Source of the DNA: CAZUNO01 sp964621445 [NCBI: Candidatus Hadarchaeota archaeon] | GTDB lineage: Archaea; CAYQAE01; CAYVLA01 | Assembly (NCBI GenBank): GCA_964621445.1 | Contig: CAZUNO010000003.1 | Span: 151,011 to 202,305 of the forward strand | Length of the DNA stretch: 51,295 bases | Direction of reading: 5' to 3' | Part shown: positions 34,391-42,731 of the stretch, piece after piece | Layout of the letters: each line of letters begins with the position of its first letter | Position numbering within the stretch: the first letter of the stretch is position 1 | Notes under the pieces: generated by a model | What the model was told of the DNA's origin: nothing | Seen by the model: the letters and a program-made list of their open reading frames with translations, nothing else | The model's database searches: none | Program-made: the position numbers and the translations under genes

Positions 34391-34487
34391 TCATTCAGAA
34401 TGGCAATTAGCACAACCCCTAGCAGAAAGTAATCAGTGAACGTGCGTTTATGAATTATGAATGGAATAATCGATAGAGGAATCCTGG

Positions 34488-35372
34488 TTATTGGTTTTTC
34501 TTCTCATCCCTGTTATTTACCGATTTGAATGAGCTGGGGGAGCCTTTTCTTCTAGCCTCCATCATGGTATTTGCTGTTACATCAGGATGGCGATAGTGAT
34601 AATCCTCCTCCGCCACTCCACCCCTTATGGCCTTATGGGGGCAGAAATTGTAGCATGCCAGGCAGTTTTCGCAGTGATCCAGCCATACAGGCCGACTCTC
34701 AACCATCTTTATATTATCCACCGGGCAGACCTCGGCGCAGATGCCGCACTCCGTGCATTCATCACCTACCGAGTAGCTATTTCCAATCATGCGTATCATT
34801 TCATCAAGGGCGGACTCCCTTGGTGCGCCAGTGAGCTGTGAGAGGCTTCTTCTAGTGAGGAGCTGGACTAATAGGTTGAGTGGTTCGAGCAGGGCGCTGA
34901 AGAGCCAGGACCAGAAGAACTTGCCCCTTCTTCCTGCCTTGGCGTTTTCGGCGATGGCATCCAGCTTCTGTTCGGACCTGGCCAGGGTCTTTTCCTGGTT
35001 TTCCCAGAACTTCCGAAAGGAGTTCTGGGGCATGTGTATACCATATGAGCCCTTTAGCTCGCCGCCCCTGAACTCGATTATTCTTCGCAGAGCTCTAAGG
35101 GAGTCTCCCGCTGCTCCCCCGTAGTTGGAGACGGCGAAGATGTACTTTCCCTCTATTCCCTCAAGCTTCCCTGCAAACTCCTTGACTATGACCGGCAATG
35201 TTCCGTAATATACCGGGAATACAATTCCAATGATATTGGCGCTGGGCTTCACCTGTTTCTCGTTCATCAGGTTCCCTATTGGAGTGATTTTGCCTTGGAG
35301 TCTTTGCGCGAGGCCTCGGGCAAGGACAAGGGAGTTCCCGGTCCCCGAAAAGTAAAAGATCTCTGAACTCAT
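34488..35372 (-). CDS. EFR1-type flavodoxin-ferredoxin fusion
   Basis: 294 residues, ATG start, TAA stop. The N-terminal flavodoxin-like domain has IFYFSGTGNSLVLARGLA (FMN phosphate loop at residues 5-15) and GIVFPVYYGTLP, SNYGGAAGDSLRAL. The C-terminal part binds two 4Fe-4S clusters through CTECGICAEVCPVD and CENCLACYNFCPHK. This is the EFR1-family layout found in anaerobes, an electron-transfer protein in the cytoplasm; its partner is unknown. Minus-strand TATA TTTATATCC at 35394-35402 gives leaderless spacing to the ATG. Confidence 0.88.
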   Translation of the reverse strand: MSSEIFYFSGTGNSLVLARGLAQRLQGKITPIGNLMNEKQVKPSANIIGIVFPVYYGTLPVIVKEFAGKLEGIEGKYIFAVSNYGGAAGDSLRALRRIIEFRGGELKGSYGIHMPQNSFRKFWENQEKTLARSEQKLDAIAENAKAGRRGKFFWSWLFSALLEPLNLLVQLLTRRSLSQLTGAPRESALDEMIRMIGNSYSVGDECTECGICAEVCPVDNIKMVESRPVWLDHCENCLACYNFCPHKAIRGGVAEEDYHYRHPDVTANTMMEARRKGSPSSFKSVNNRDEKKNQ

Positions 35373-35393
35373 TTTATGTCTGCTAGATTTCGG

Positions 35394-35402
35394 GATATAA
35401 AT
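35394..35402 (-). promoter_or_regulatory. TATA box of the EFR1-type gene
   Basis: Minus-strand TTTATATCC is centred about 26 nt before the ATG at 35372, so the mRNA probably starts at the initiation codon. Confidence 0.5.
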
Positions 35403-35630
35403 CGTTAATCTCTCTTAATCTGGTATTGGATTTTGATAGGGCTCAAACCCATTCCACTTCTTGTCCCTAGGGCGCTTACAGCTATTGTTTTCCTGCATTT
35501 TCGTTCCTGGTTGGCCTCTTTGTTGGCTTTACCAAAACTTTTTCATCCCTCAGCTTGCCTCAAAGTCGGAAAATTACAAACGCTGAAGAAGATATTAATG
35601 GGAATAACCCATAATCCCTCGTGTGGGAAT

Positions 35631-35861
35631 ATGGGTATAAAGGTTGAAATTGATAAACGGGGCAGGCTACTCCTACCTGCGGAGATAAGAAACAGGATCG
35701 GCAGCAGGCGGTTCCTCCTGAAGGAGGTGGAGGGGAAGTTGGACCTGGAACCTTTACCTCGTCCAGAAGAGGTGAAAGGAAAACATAGGGGACTTTTGGA
35801 AAAGGATATTCAGGAATTAGAGGAGGACCAGGAGAAATTTGTGAACCGGGGATCTCGTTGA
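35631..35861 (+). CDS. AbrB-type antitoxin
   Basis: 76 residues from ATG at 35631. An open frame extends 66 codons further upstream but does not look like this family, so the internal ATG is chosen. The AbrB hairpin is KVEIDKRGRLLLPAEIRNRIG; the tail DIQELEEDQEKF is charged and helical. TGA overlaps the ATG of the following PIN gene (ATGA). Confidence 0.8.
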   Translation: MGIKVEIDKRGRLLLPAEIRNRIGSRRFLLKEVEGKLDLEPLPRPEEVKGKHRGLLEKDIQELEEDQEKFVNRGSR

Positions 35862-36297
35862 TGGAAATACCTGAGCAATTATTGATAGAAGCAGATCTAT
35901 TCATTTCCTATCTAGGGGGGATATGGTTGAGCAGAATTTTTCGAGAGTCGTTGAGAGCGCCGAAAACCGGGAAACGGAACTATTATCCTCATCGGAAGTC
36001 TACGATGATGTTATATCCGCTCTCAGGAGCCAAGAAATAGGGCTAGAAAAGGTGATGTGTTTCGTCTCAGATATGAGGGCTATACCGCACAGACCGATAC
36101 CTGTTACCGCTGAAATTGCTAGAGTAGCACTTGATCTCTACGGAAGATATGGTGGATCTAGAAAGCTGCATTATTTCGATTCTTTTCACGTGGCAACGTC
36201 GAGGCAGACCTCTCTAAACTTGCTTACAAGTGATCGATACATTCAGGATCACTCCAATGATCTAGGCATCAAGACTGTGGATATTAGGAAAGTATGA
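35861..36297 (+). pseudogene. PIN-domain toxin with one-base frameshift in a G6 run
   Basis: ATG at 35861 gives IPEQLLIEADLFISYL with the first PIN Asp, then the frame is lost at the six-G run 35915-35920. With seven G the frame runs on as GDMVEQNFSRVVES, SSSEVYDDVISALRSQ (Glu), HYFDSFHVATSRQTS (Asp) and SDRYIQDH to TGA at 36297, a full-length VapC-like protein. The frameshift would inactivate the toxin while leaving the AbrB antitoxin intact. It could also be a sequencing miscall in the homopolymer. Confidence 0.7.
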
Positions 36298-36412
36298 CTT
36301 CCAAGCCGATTACTTTGTCCTTGTTTCTGAATCTGCCACCACAATTATTTAGGTTCCGTATTAGTGACCTGATTTCTTGGACTTTTTGAGAGATCGTCGT
36401 GGTCAATCAGGA

Positions 36413-36553
36413 ATGGCGTCTGCAAGAGGTTTCCAGATATCCCGGGATCAAAATGCAATTAAGGCTCGGGAATGGGATATGTCAGGGCTGCTTTTTAAGT
36501 TTCCCTACCGTCAACCTGGGCATATCGCGCGCGAAATTCTATGCGAGCGCTAA
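36413..36553 (+). pseudogene. Remnant of an unknown gene related to the one at 51143
   Basis: 46 codons from ATG to TAA. The section KAREWDMSGLLFKFPYR is close to EAREWALSGLRFKFTYR encoded at 51246-51295, and the DNA is about 85 percent identical over roughly 50 nt. Differences are partly synonymous, so the similarity reflects protein coding. I do not recognise the family. The 36.4 kb copy is cut short by TAA soon after the match. Confidence 0.4.
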
Positions 36554-36930
36554 ACGGTAGAAACCGGTCACATAGAGGTTTATACGTCTAAAAATGCCTA
36601 CACAACCCTTCTAGAAAAAAGCAAACTTTTCTGAAAACCTCGAAGACGGCTCGATAAGCCCAAAAAGACGGCATTTCTACCCTAAAACCGGGATAAGTTT
36701 CCCTTATCGCCCGGCTGAAGCAGCCCAATATCCATAGCATGGCCCTTTTTGACCAAATGAAGCCTGCAAACAAAAAATCGCGCTCAAAAAACACCGCAAC
36801 AACCACTAAACCCAAAAACAAGGCCAGAGAGGAGCGACTCCCGAGCCTTAATTCTAATATAAAGGGAAACTGACCATGCTTGAAAGAGAACCTGACCAGA
36901 GATTGCTATGGTTCCTCTTAACGCGCGTTG

Positions 36931-36967
36931 GAAAAAATGAGATGCCCGTCCGGAAACCCAGACGGGC
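36931..36967 (-). terminator. Terminator-like hairpin after the Ig-repeat gene
   Basis: GCCCGTC (36944-36950) and GACGGGC (36961-36967) form a perfect 7-bp stem with a 10-nt loop. On the minus strand a run of six T follows within about 7 nt (36932-36937). It lies about 30 nt past the TAA of the Ig-repeat gene, where transcription should end. Confidence 0.45.
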
Positions 36968-36996
36968 TAGTCGAATTTCTCGTTAATGCTGGGAAC

Positions 36997-39900
36997 TTAC
37001 TCCTCCATTTCCTGCTGTTGGAAGTAGAGCCACAACCCGGCGGCGCCGACCACGATTACCAGTACTATCAGGCCTAGCAGCAGGAGCCACGGGAATCCCT
37101 TCCCCTCGACTTCCAGTCCGTAGGACCAGCTATGGCTGATCCCGTCACCGGAAGCGGTGATGGTCAGCTCGTGGGTGCCCTCCGGCACGTCGTCTCCCAG
37201 CTCGATGGTCAGGTTGGAGCTGAACTCGGGAACTCCTGACTCCGGATCGAAAGTGGCAGTCGCCCCTTCGGGAAGACCATCTATGGAGAGGGTGACCTCT
37301 CCGCCGAATCCCTCGATTGGCCTCACATTGACGGTGATGGTGAGGGTCTCGCCCTGCTCGGCGGAACCGCCTTCGGTGGTGGAACCGGTCTCGGGGTCCA
37401 CGGCGTCCATCTCGAAGTCCTGTTCCGGAGCGGCTGTAACCGTCAGTTCGTAGGTGGTGGTGTGGGTCTTGCCTCCGCCGGTCCCGGTTATTGTTATCTC
37501 GTGGGTGCCCGCGGTGGTGTCCTCCCCGACATTAAGGGTCAGGGTGGAATCTAGATCCGGGGTCCCGGTGGACGGATCGAAGTCGGCACTGACGCCGCTG
37601 GGGAGTCCGGTGGTGGTTAGGGTTACTGTGTCGTCGAAGTCGTTCGTTGCGGTGAGGGTGATGGTGGTTGTGGTGGATTCTCCTTGCATGGCGGTGCCTG
37701 TGGTTGGGTCGATGGATATCTCGAAGTCTGGCTCGGGGGCCTCGGTTACCGTTAGCTGGTAGGTGGTGGTGTGGGTCTTGCCCCCGCCTGTACCCGTGAA
37801 GGTGATATCGTAGCTTCCTGCTGGCGTTCCCATGCTTGTGGTCAGTGTGGCAGAGGACGTGAAGTCCGGGCTGCCCGAACCTGGAGCAAAGGATACGTCA
37901 ACCCCATTGGGCAGGCCGGTGGTGGTTAGGGTTACTGTGTCGTCGAAGTCGTTCGTTGCGGTGAGGGTGATGGTGGTTGTGGTGGATTCTCCTTGCATGG
38001 CGGTGCCTGTGGTTGGGTCGATGGATATCTCGAAGTCTGGCTCGGGGGCCTCGGTTACCGTTAGCTGGTAGGTGGTGGTGTGGGTCTTGCCTCCGCCGGT
38101 CCCGGTTACCGTTATCTCGTGGGTGCCCGCGGTGGTGTCCTCCCCGATATCAAGTGTCAGCGTGGAGCTGAAGGTCGGGGTCGAGGATGCGGGGTCAAAG
38201 CTCGCCGTAACTCCGGAGGGGAGTCCGGTGGTGGTTAGGGTTACTGTGTCGTCGAAGTCGTTCGTTGCGGTGAGGGTGATGGTGGTTGTGGTGGATTCTC
38301 CTTGCATGGCGGTGCCTGTGGTTGGGTCGATGGATATCTCGAAGTCTGGTTCCGGCGCCTCGTTCACCGTCAACTCTAGGGTGACGGAGTGGGTCTTTCC
38401 TCCTCCCGTTCCCGTGATCTCCACATCGAACTGCCCGGTCGCGGCGATGGCGCTGGCACTTACCTCCATGGTGGAGGTGAAGTCCGGGGATGCGGAGGAG
38501 GGCGTGAAGGTCGCTGTAACTCCCACCGGCAGCCCGCTTGCCGTTAGGGACACATCCGGGCTGAACCCGTCGCTCGCCATAACCGAGACCACTGCCGTCG
38601 AGGTCTCGCCCTGGATCATGGACATGCTGGTGGGGCTCACGCTAAGGGTGAAGTCCGGGGCAGCATTCACGGTCAGGTCAAAGGTAGTGCTGTGGGTCTT
38701 GCCTCCGCCGGTTCCGGTGATGGTCAGGGTGTAGGTACCCGGCTCGGTCTCCGCATCGGTCAGCAGGGTCAGACCCGAGCTGAAGCTCGGAATCGCGCTC
38801 GAGGGCACGAACTCTGCCGTAGCCCCCTCGGGCAGACCGGTTATCGAGAGATCCACGGTTTCTGAGAAGCCGTCGATGGCGGTAACGGTGACCGTGGTCC
38901 TGGTCCAGGTGCCCTGCACGACCGAGCCCGCCTCTGGGCTGGCCATGATCTCGAAGTCGGGCATCGGGACCTCGGTTACCGTGAGCTGGAAGCCCACGCT
39001 GTGGGTCTTGCCTCCGCCGGTACCGGTTACCGTTATCTCGTAGGTGCCTGCAGGGGTGGACTCCGCGGTGCTAACGGCCATTCCGGCGCTGAAGCTCGGG
39101 GTTCCAGAGCTCGGGGTGAAGGCCGCGCTGGCCCCGCTGGGCAGGCCGGTGGCACTCAGGGTCACCGTGTCGTCGAAGCCGTTGATCTCCGATATGGAAA
39201 CCACGATGCTCGTGGACTGGCCCTGGATCACCGAACGGGATGTTGGGTTAATTGAAATCTCGAAGTCCTTTGGCGGCGCGGCGGTAACCGTAAGCTGCAG
39301 GGTGCAGTTATGGGTTATTCCGCCTCCGGTGCCCGAAAGCGTCAGGTTATGGACGCCGGGGGCCACCGTGTCATCCACCGAGACCTCGAATGTCGAGTTG
39401 AAGTCCGGGGTCCCCGAGGCCGGATCGAAGGACGTGCTCAGTCCGGCGGGCAGGTCGAGGGCGGCCAGATCCACCATGTCTGTGAACCCGTTCATGCCGA
39501 TAACGGAGACCGTGGCCTGTGCGGATTCTCCCTGCATTGCGGATACAGCTTCGGGATCCACCGAGATATCGAAGTCTGGCTCGGGGGCCTCGGTTACCGT
39601 GAGCTGGTAGGTGGTAGTGCGGGTCCTGCCTCCGCCGGTTCCGGTGATGGTAATGGCGTACACACCCGGATCGGTCGTCGGCTGGGTGTAGATGGTCAGG
39701 TTGGAGTCGAAGCTGGGCACGCCGCTGGTTGGATCGAAGGACGCGCTGGCTCCAACTGGCAGATCCGATACCGAGAGGTCCACCGTGTCGCTGAACCCGA
39801 ATCTGGGGGCCAGGGACACCGTGGTTGACACCGATTCTCCCTGTTGCACGGAATCGGAATCCGGATCGGCCGTTATGGTAAAGTCAGGAGCTGGCGGTGC

Positions 39901-40518
39901 AGCGCCGGATAGGGTTACCGTCCTGGTTTCCTCGAAGGTGTCGCCGTTGGCGGTCACCGTGAGCTTGATTACATAGGTACCGCCTGGCCAGCTTGAGGGT
40001 GAGTTCCATGCAATTCCGTAGGTGATCGAGGTTGGGCCGTAGCCATACCCGTAGCCGTAACCGTATCCGTAACCGTAGCCATAACCATAGCCCCAGGAGT
40101 AGGAATACGAATCCCAGTCGGCATAGCGATAGCCGTATCCATAGCTCCATCCCGCATCGGGGTTTGCATCGATGGTCACGCTTCCGCCAGAGGTCGAGTA
40201 TGTTGTGGTCTGGGAGTCAAGGGGTAGGTTGGAACAGGTAAGCTGGTAGGTGGAGGGCTGGTCCTGCTTGTAGATCTCGAGGTCAATGCTCTGTATGGGC
40301 AGCAGCTCCCCGTCCTCGATCTCCACCTCGATATCGAAATTGATTATCTGGCCCAGGGTCTGGGGGGAGGGATTGGCGATGTCGATCTGGAGTCCGGAAA
40401 GCGGTGAGAGGTAGAGGAGTGAGATTATTATTATGGCGGTGATGGTCGAGCTTAGTACTATCTTACTTCTAGGCGAGTCATGCCGGCTAGGCCGGGAACG
40501 CTTATCATCTTGAATAAT
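36997..40518 (-). CDS. Cell-surface protein of nine Ig-like repeats, YG-rich segment and C-terminal anchor
   Basis: About 1,173 residues if initiated at the ATT codon at 40518, which has GGGAGG seven nt upstream. The first GTG in frame (40326) is inside the mature domain and would lose the signal sequence. Order: basic start, hydrophobic signal SSTITAIIIISLLYLSP, a beta domain, a Tyr-Gly alternating stretch (SWGYGYGYGYG and onward), then nine repeats of about 100 residues with DFEISIDPTTGTAMQGESTT, GLPSGVTASFDP and GTGGGKTHTTTYQLTV. A transmembrane helix (PWLLLLGLIVLVIVVGAAGL) and an acidic tip end the protein. TAA stop. Such arrays form S-layer-associated or adhesive stalks outside the cell. 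Confidence 0.8.
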   Translation of the reverse strand: MIQDDKRSRPSRHDSPRSKIVLSSTITAIIIISLLYLSPLSGLQIDIANPSPQTLGQIINFDIEVEIEDGELLPIQSIDLEIYKQDQPSTYQLTCSNLPLDSQTTTYSTSGGSVTIDANPDAGWSYGYGYRYADWDSYSYSWGYGYGYGYGYGYGYGYGYGPTSITYGIAWNSPSSWPGGTYVIKLTVTANGDTFEETRTVTLSGAAPPAPDFTITADPDSDSVQQGESVSTTVSLAPRFGFSDTVDLSVSDLPVGASASFDPTSGVPSFDSNLTIYTQPTTDPGVYAITITGTGGGRTRTTTYQLTVTEAPEPDFDISVDPEAVSAMQGESAQATVSVIGMNGFTDMVDLAALDLPAGLSTSFDPASGTPDFNSTFEVSVDDTVAPGVHNLTLSGTGGGITHNCTLQLTVTAAPPKDFEISINPTSRSVIQGQSTSIVVSISEINGFDDTVTLSATGLPSGASAAFTPSSGTPSFSAGMAVSTAESTPAGTYEITVTGTGGGKTHSVGFQLTVTEVPMPDFEIMASPEAGSVVQGTWTRTTVTVTAIDGFSETVDLSITGLPEGATAEFVPSSAIPSFSSGLTLLTDAETEPGTYTLTITGTGGGKTHSTTFDLTVNAAPDFTLSVSPTSMSMIQGETSTAVVSVMASDGFSPDVSLTASGLPVGVTATFTPSSASPDFTSTMEVSASAIAATGQFDVEITGTGGGKTHSVTLELTVNEAPEPDFEISIDPTTGTAMQGESTTTTITLTATNDFDDTVTLTTTGLPSGVTASFDPASSTPTFSSTLTLDIGEDTTAGTHEITVTGTGGGKTHTTTYQLTVTEAPEPDFEISIDPTTGTAMQGESTTTTITLTATNDFDDTVTLTTTGLPNGVDVSFAPGSGSPDFTSSATLTTSMGTPAGSYDITFTGTGGGKTHTTTYQLTVTEAPEPDFEISIDPTTGTAMQGESTTTTITLTATNDFDDTVTLTTTGLPSGVSADFDPSTGTPDLDSTLTLNVGEDTTAGTHEITITGTGGGKTHTTTYELTVTAAPEQDFEMDAVDPETGSTTEGGSAEQGETLTITVNVRPIEGFGGEVTLSIDGLPEGATATFDPESGVPEFSSNLTIELGDDVPEGTHELTITASGDGISHSWSYGLEVEGKGFPWLLLLGLIVLVIVVGAAGLWLYFQQQEMEE
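37606..38350. repeat. 309-nt internal tandem duplications in the Ig-repeat gene
   Basis: A block of at least 127 nt occurs three times with no visible change at about 37606, 37915 and 38224, a constant period of 309 nt (103 codons). It covers the repeat core from the VQGES-like strand to the GLP motif in repeats 6-8. The other six repeats differ widely in DNA, so this block reflects very recent duplication or gene conversion. Confidence 0.85.
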
Positions 40519-40708
40519 ACCAAATCCTCCCGTAATTACTAATATATTAAGAATTAACGAATTAGATTCTCTAGCTAATCCTTTATAACTTTTCCTGATC
40601 CCGTCCGCAAGAATTTTGGGAATTATGTAGATATCTACTTATTCTTGTGACAGTTTTTGGTAGAAGCTCATTTCTTCTTGGGAAATCCTCCTCAGGGGGT
40701 CAAAAACA

Positions 40709-42649
40709 CTATGAAATTCGGGCGAAAACGGTCAATCCCGGCGCGCCGAATTGCTTGATGACCACCGATCTAATTCCGTAATTCAGCAACAGGAAAATTG
40801 CAATAAGGTAGAATAGCCAGAAGAGCAAGATGACGACTTTTTTTGAGGCATTGTTTTCGGCGACCGCGGAGATCTTATTAGCGCCGTATAAGATTCCCAG
40901 GGTGGTATAAATGCTGAAGGGAGTCATGTATAGGAACCGTGCATGCATAGGAAACTCAAAGAAGATCATCGAGGAGCAGAGCAGCAACCAGGTGAGCATC
41001 AATCGGTTGAAGCTATCTCGGTAGTCGAGTATGGAGACTACCCCCAGGATCGAGAAGAGAAAGATGGGAGCGTAGGCGTAGAATCCTCCAACGTACCATT
41101 TGAAGGTCCGGTCCAGGTAGGTGTTAAGCTTGGATATGTTGGATAGGCTTACCTGTCTGGCACGGCGCTTTATTTCCTTAAGGATCTTCTCGGTTCCCAC
41201 CTTGAAGCTCCCCAGATAATAGGTTAGGTAGGCGGTGCCCAGGTTTAGCACGATTAAAAGCACGAGGATCTTCAGTTCCAGGCTCCCTCGATGATAGCTG
41301 ATCTTCTTGGCCCATATGAGGAGCAGGGAGAGAACTGCGTAGGCGGTCATTATTCCGACGATCAATAGGATCCAGGTCCAGAGGTGAATATACATCACCG
41401 CCATGGAGCTGAGAGCTGCTGGTATAAGGAGCCATTTGTTCCTCCCTCCCCTAAATGCGGTCAGTAACAGACCGTAGAATAGGAAAACGGTGGCAATCGC
41501 GAGCCAGTTGGCGTAAAACCCGGCGTAGAGACCAACGGTAACCGTGAATGAAAGAACCGAAACCACCATTGCCGTGGCCGCATGGAACTTGGGTTTACTG
41601 GATCGAACCAGGAAATATGCTGCCGCCATTAAGACCAGAGATAGCACCGCGGGCATCACGAAGGTAACGAATTTTGCGGGTGCCATTCCAAAAAATTGGT
41701 AAATGAGGTACTGAAATATCAGGAAAAAAACCCTTTCGTTTTGAACCGCCTGGCCCAGGGCGTGGGCAAAGTTTCCACCCATCATGTCCTTCAGAAAGCG
41801 TATGTAGTCGGGAACATCGGTCCCGGGGAAGCCGGGATTAATATCCCCGGCAATCGCGTAGTTATAATATCCAATGAGCACTGCCACCAGAAATGCGGCC
41901 AGGGCTATAATGACCCAGTTATCGACGGATTTTAGCCCTTTAGCTATGTCCGTCCCTTCATCTTCCTCCGTAGTGGTTTTCCAATTATCCGAGAGCAGTC
42001 CTTTGAAGGTGAATTCTCCCAACCAGCTGTAGGCAAAGAACAAAATGAGAACGGGCAGTAGCGGGTAGAGCAGGTTGGAAAGTTGGGCCTCCATAAAGGC
42101 AGGAGCCCAATTGTCGACGGCGAAGACAGGTGAGGGGTCAAGCAGATGCAGGATCCATCGTGCTACGCTTCCGATCTCCACGACCAGAAGAATCAGGGCA
42201 CCGTAGAGCAGAATTAGAGAGAGGTTGGATCCATCCTCGGCATTGCTCTTTCTAAAGGATTTGACGTAAACCAGGAGAAGGGTCCAAGACAGCGCCAGCA
42301 AGGTGATGGACGGGATTTGGAAAGTTGAATAGAGGGCATAGGCCGATGATCCAGTAACCAGCAGGTAGAGAACTATCAATTTACTTTTAGGACGGGTTTT
42401 GTCGCGCCTGTTAAGAAGAAAATGGATGGTTGCCGATGCCATCGCAAAGGTGGCGCAGAGTATCTTATCGATCCATGGAGAAATAAGGGTGATATCCACA
42501 AGGAATTTCCTGTAGCCTAGGTAGAAGGGGATGCTCAGACTATTTGCCAGTATGATTACCAGGAAGAAGACAAATAATGCCGCCAGGGCCGATGTGCCGT
42601 GCCGTATTATGAGGTTCAGCCGGGATTCAGACTGATAGGGCAGACCCAT
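40709..42649 (-). CDS. Large polytopic membrane protein, GT-C-like
   Basis: 646 residues, ATG start preceded by GAGGGA, TAG stop (TGA two codons later). About 14 hydrophobic helices. An extracytoplasmic loop near residues 270-290 contains AIAGDINPGFPGTDVPDYIRFL, with acidic residues reminiscent of the first loop of GT-C glycosyltransferases, although it sits late for that. I cannot name a family. It lies between the Ig-repeat protein and the MoxR operon, and an 18-bp palindrome precedes it. A role in surface-glycan assembly is plausible but is inference. Confidence 0.55.
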   Translation of the reverse strand: MGLPYQSESRLNLIIRHGTSALAALFVFFLVIILANSLSIPFYLGYRKFLVDITLISPWIDKILCATFAMASATIHFLLNRRDKTRPKSKLIVLYLLVTGSSAYALYSTFQIPSITLLALSWTLLLVYVKSFRKSNAEDGSNLSLILLYGALILLVVEIGSVARWILHLLDPSPVFAVDNWAPAFMEAQLSNLLYPLLPVLILFFAYSWLGEFTFKGLLSDNWKTTTEEDEGTDIAKGLKSVDNWVIIALAAFLVAVLIGYYNYAIAGDINPGFPGTDVPDYIRFLKDMMGGNFAHALGQAVQNERVFFLIFQYLIYQFFGMAPAKFVTFVMPAVLSLVLMAAAYFLVRSSKPKFHAATAMVVSVLSFTVTVGLYAGFYANWLAIATVFLFYGLLLTAFRGGRNKWLLIPAALSSMAVMYIHLWTWILLIVGIMTAYAVLSLLLIWAKKISYHRGSLELKILVLLIVLNLGTAYLTYYLGSFKVGTEKILKEIKRRARQVSLSNISKLNTYLDRTFKWYVGGFYAYAPIFLFSILGVVSILDYRDSFNRLMLTWLLLCSSMIFFEFPMHARFLYMTPFSIYTTLGILYGANKISAVAENNASKKVVILLFWLFYLIAIFLLLNYGIRSVVIKQFGAPGLTVFARIS

Positions 42650-42689
42650 TACTTCCCTCGGCTGGCCGTCGACCTAAATGTATTACTAC

Positions 42690-42707
42690 TACCTCAAATT
42701 TGAGGTA
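42690..42707. promoter_or_regulatory. 18-bp perfect palindrome, probable operator
   Basis: TACCTCAAATTTGAGGTA is its own reverse complement. It lies 41 nt upstream of the ATG of the polytopic membrane gene and just beyond the end of the DUF4350 gene. Position and symmetry fit binding of a dimeric repressor or activator. No terminator-type T run follows, so an operator is preferred over a terminator. Confidence 0.55.
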
Positions 42708-42731
42708 TTCAACCTAGCGCCTAAATCAGGA

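Larger units (their letters stand above)
36298..36996. other. Gene-poor region with coding remnant and hairpins
   Basis: About 700 nt with no full gene. It holds a 46-codon remnant (36413-36553), an A-rich stretch (36590-36860) with a good hairpin at 36688-36714 (CCGGG and ATAAG pairing with CTTAT and CCCGG, two-base bulge), a TATA-like TCTAATATAAA near 36853, a 36-codon ORF (36876-36986) with no known relatives, and a terminator-like hairpin at 36944-36967. The strand asymmetry in the A-rich part differs from the neighbouring genes. It may carry an untranslated RNA or be eroded mobile DNA. Confidence 0.4.

Noticed and set aside
35433-35630. 66-codon N-terminal extension of the second AbrB gene
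   Set aside because: Hydrophobic, unlike AbrB proteins; the AbrB domain starts exactly at the ATG at 35631.
36588-36821. 77-codon minus-strand ORF in the gene-poor region
   Set aside because: The Phe/Trp-rich content mirrors the A-rich plus strand; no motif and no ribosome-binding site. Treated as chance.
37157-39976. Long plus-strand frames opposite the Ig-repeat gene
   Set aside because: They mirror its Thr/Ser/Val-rich repeats and have no starts, signals or domains of their own.
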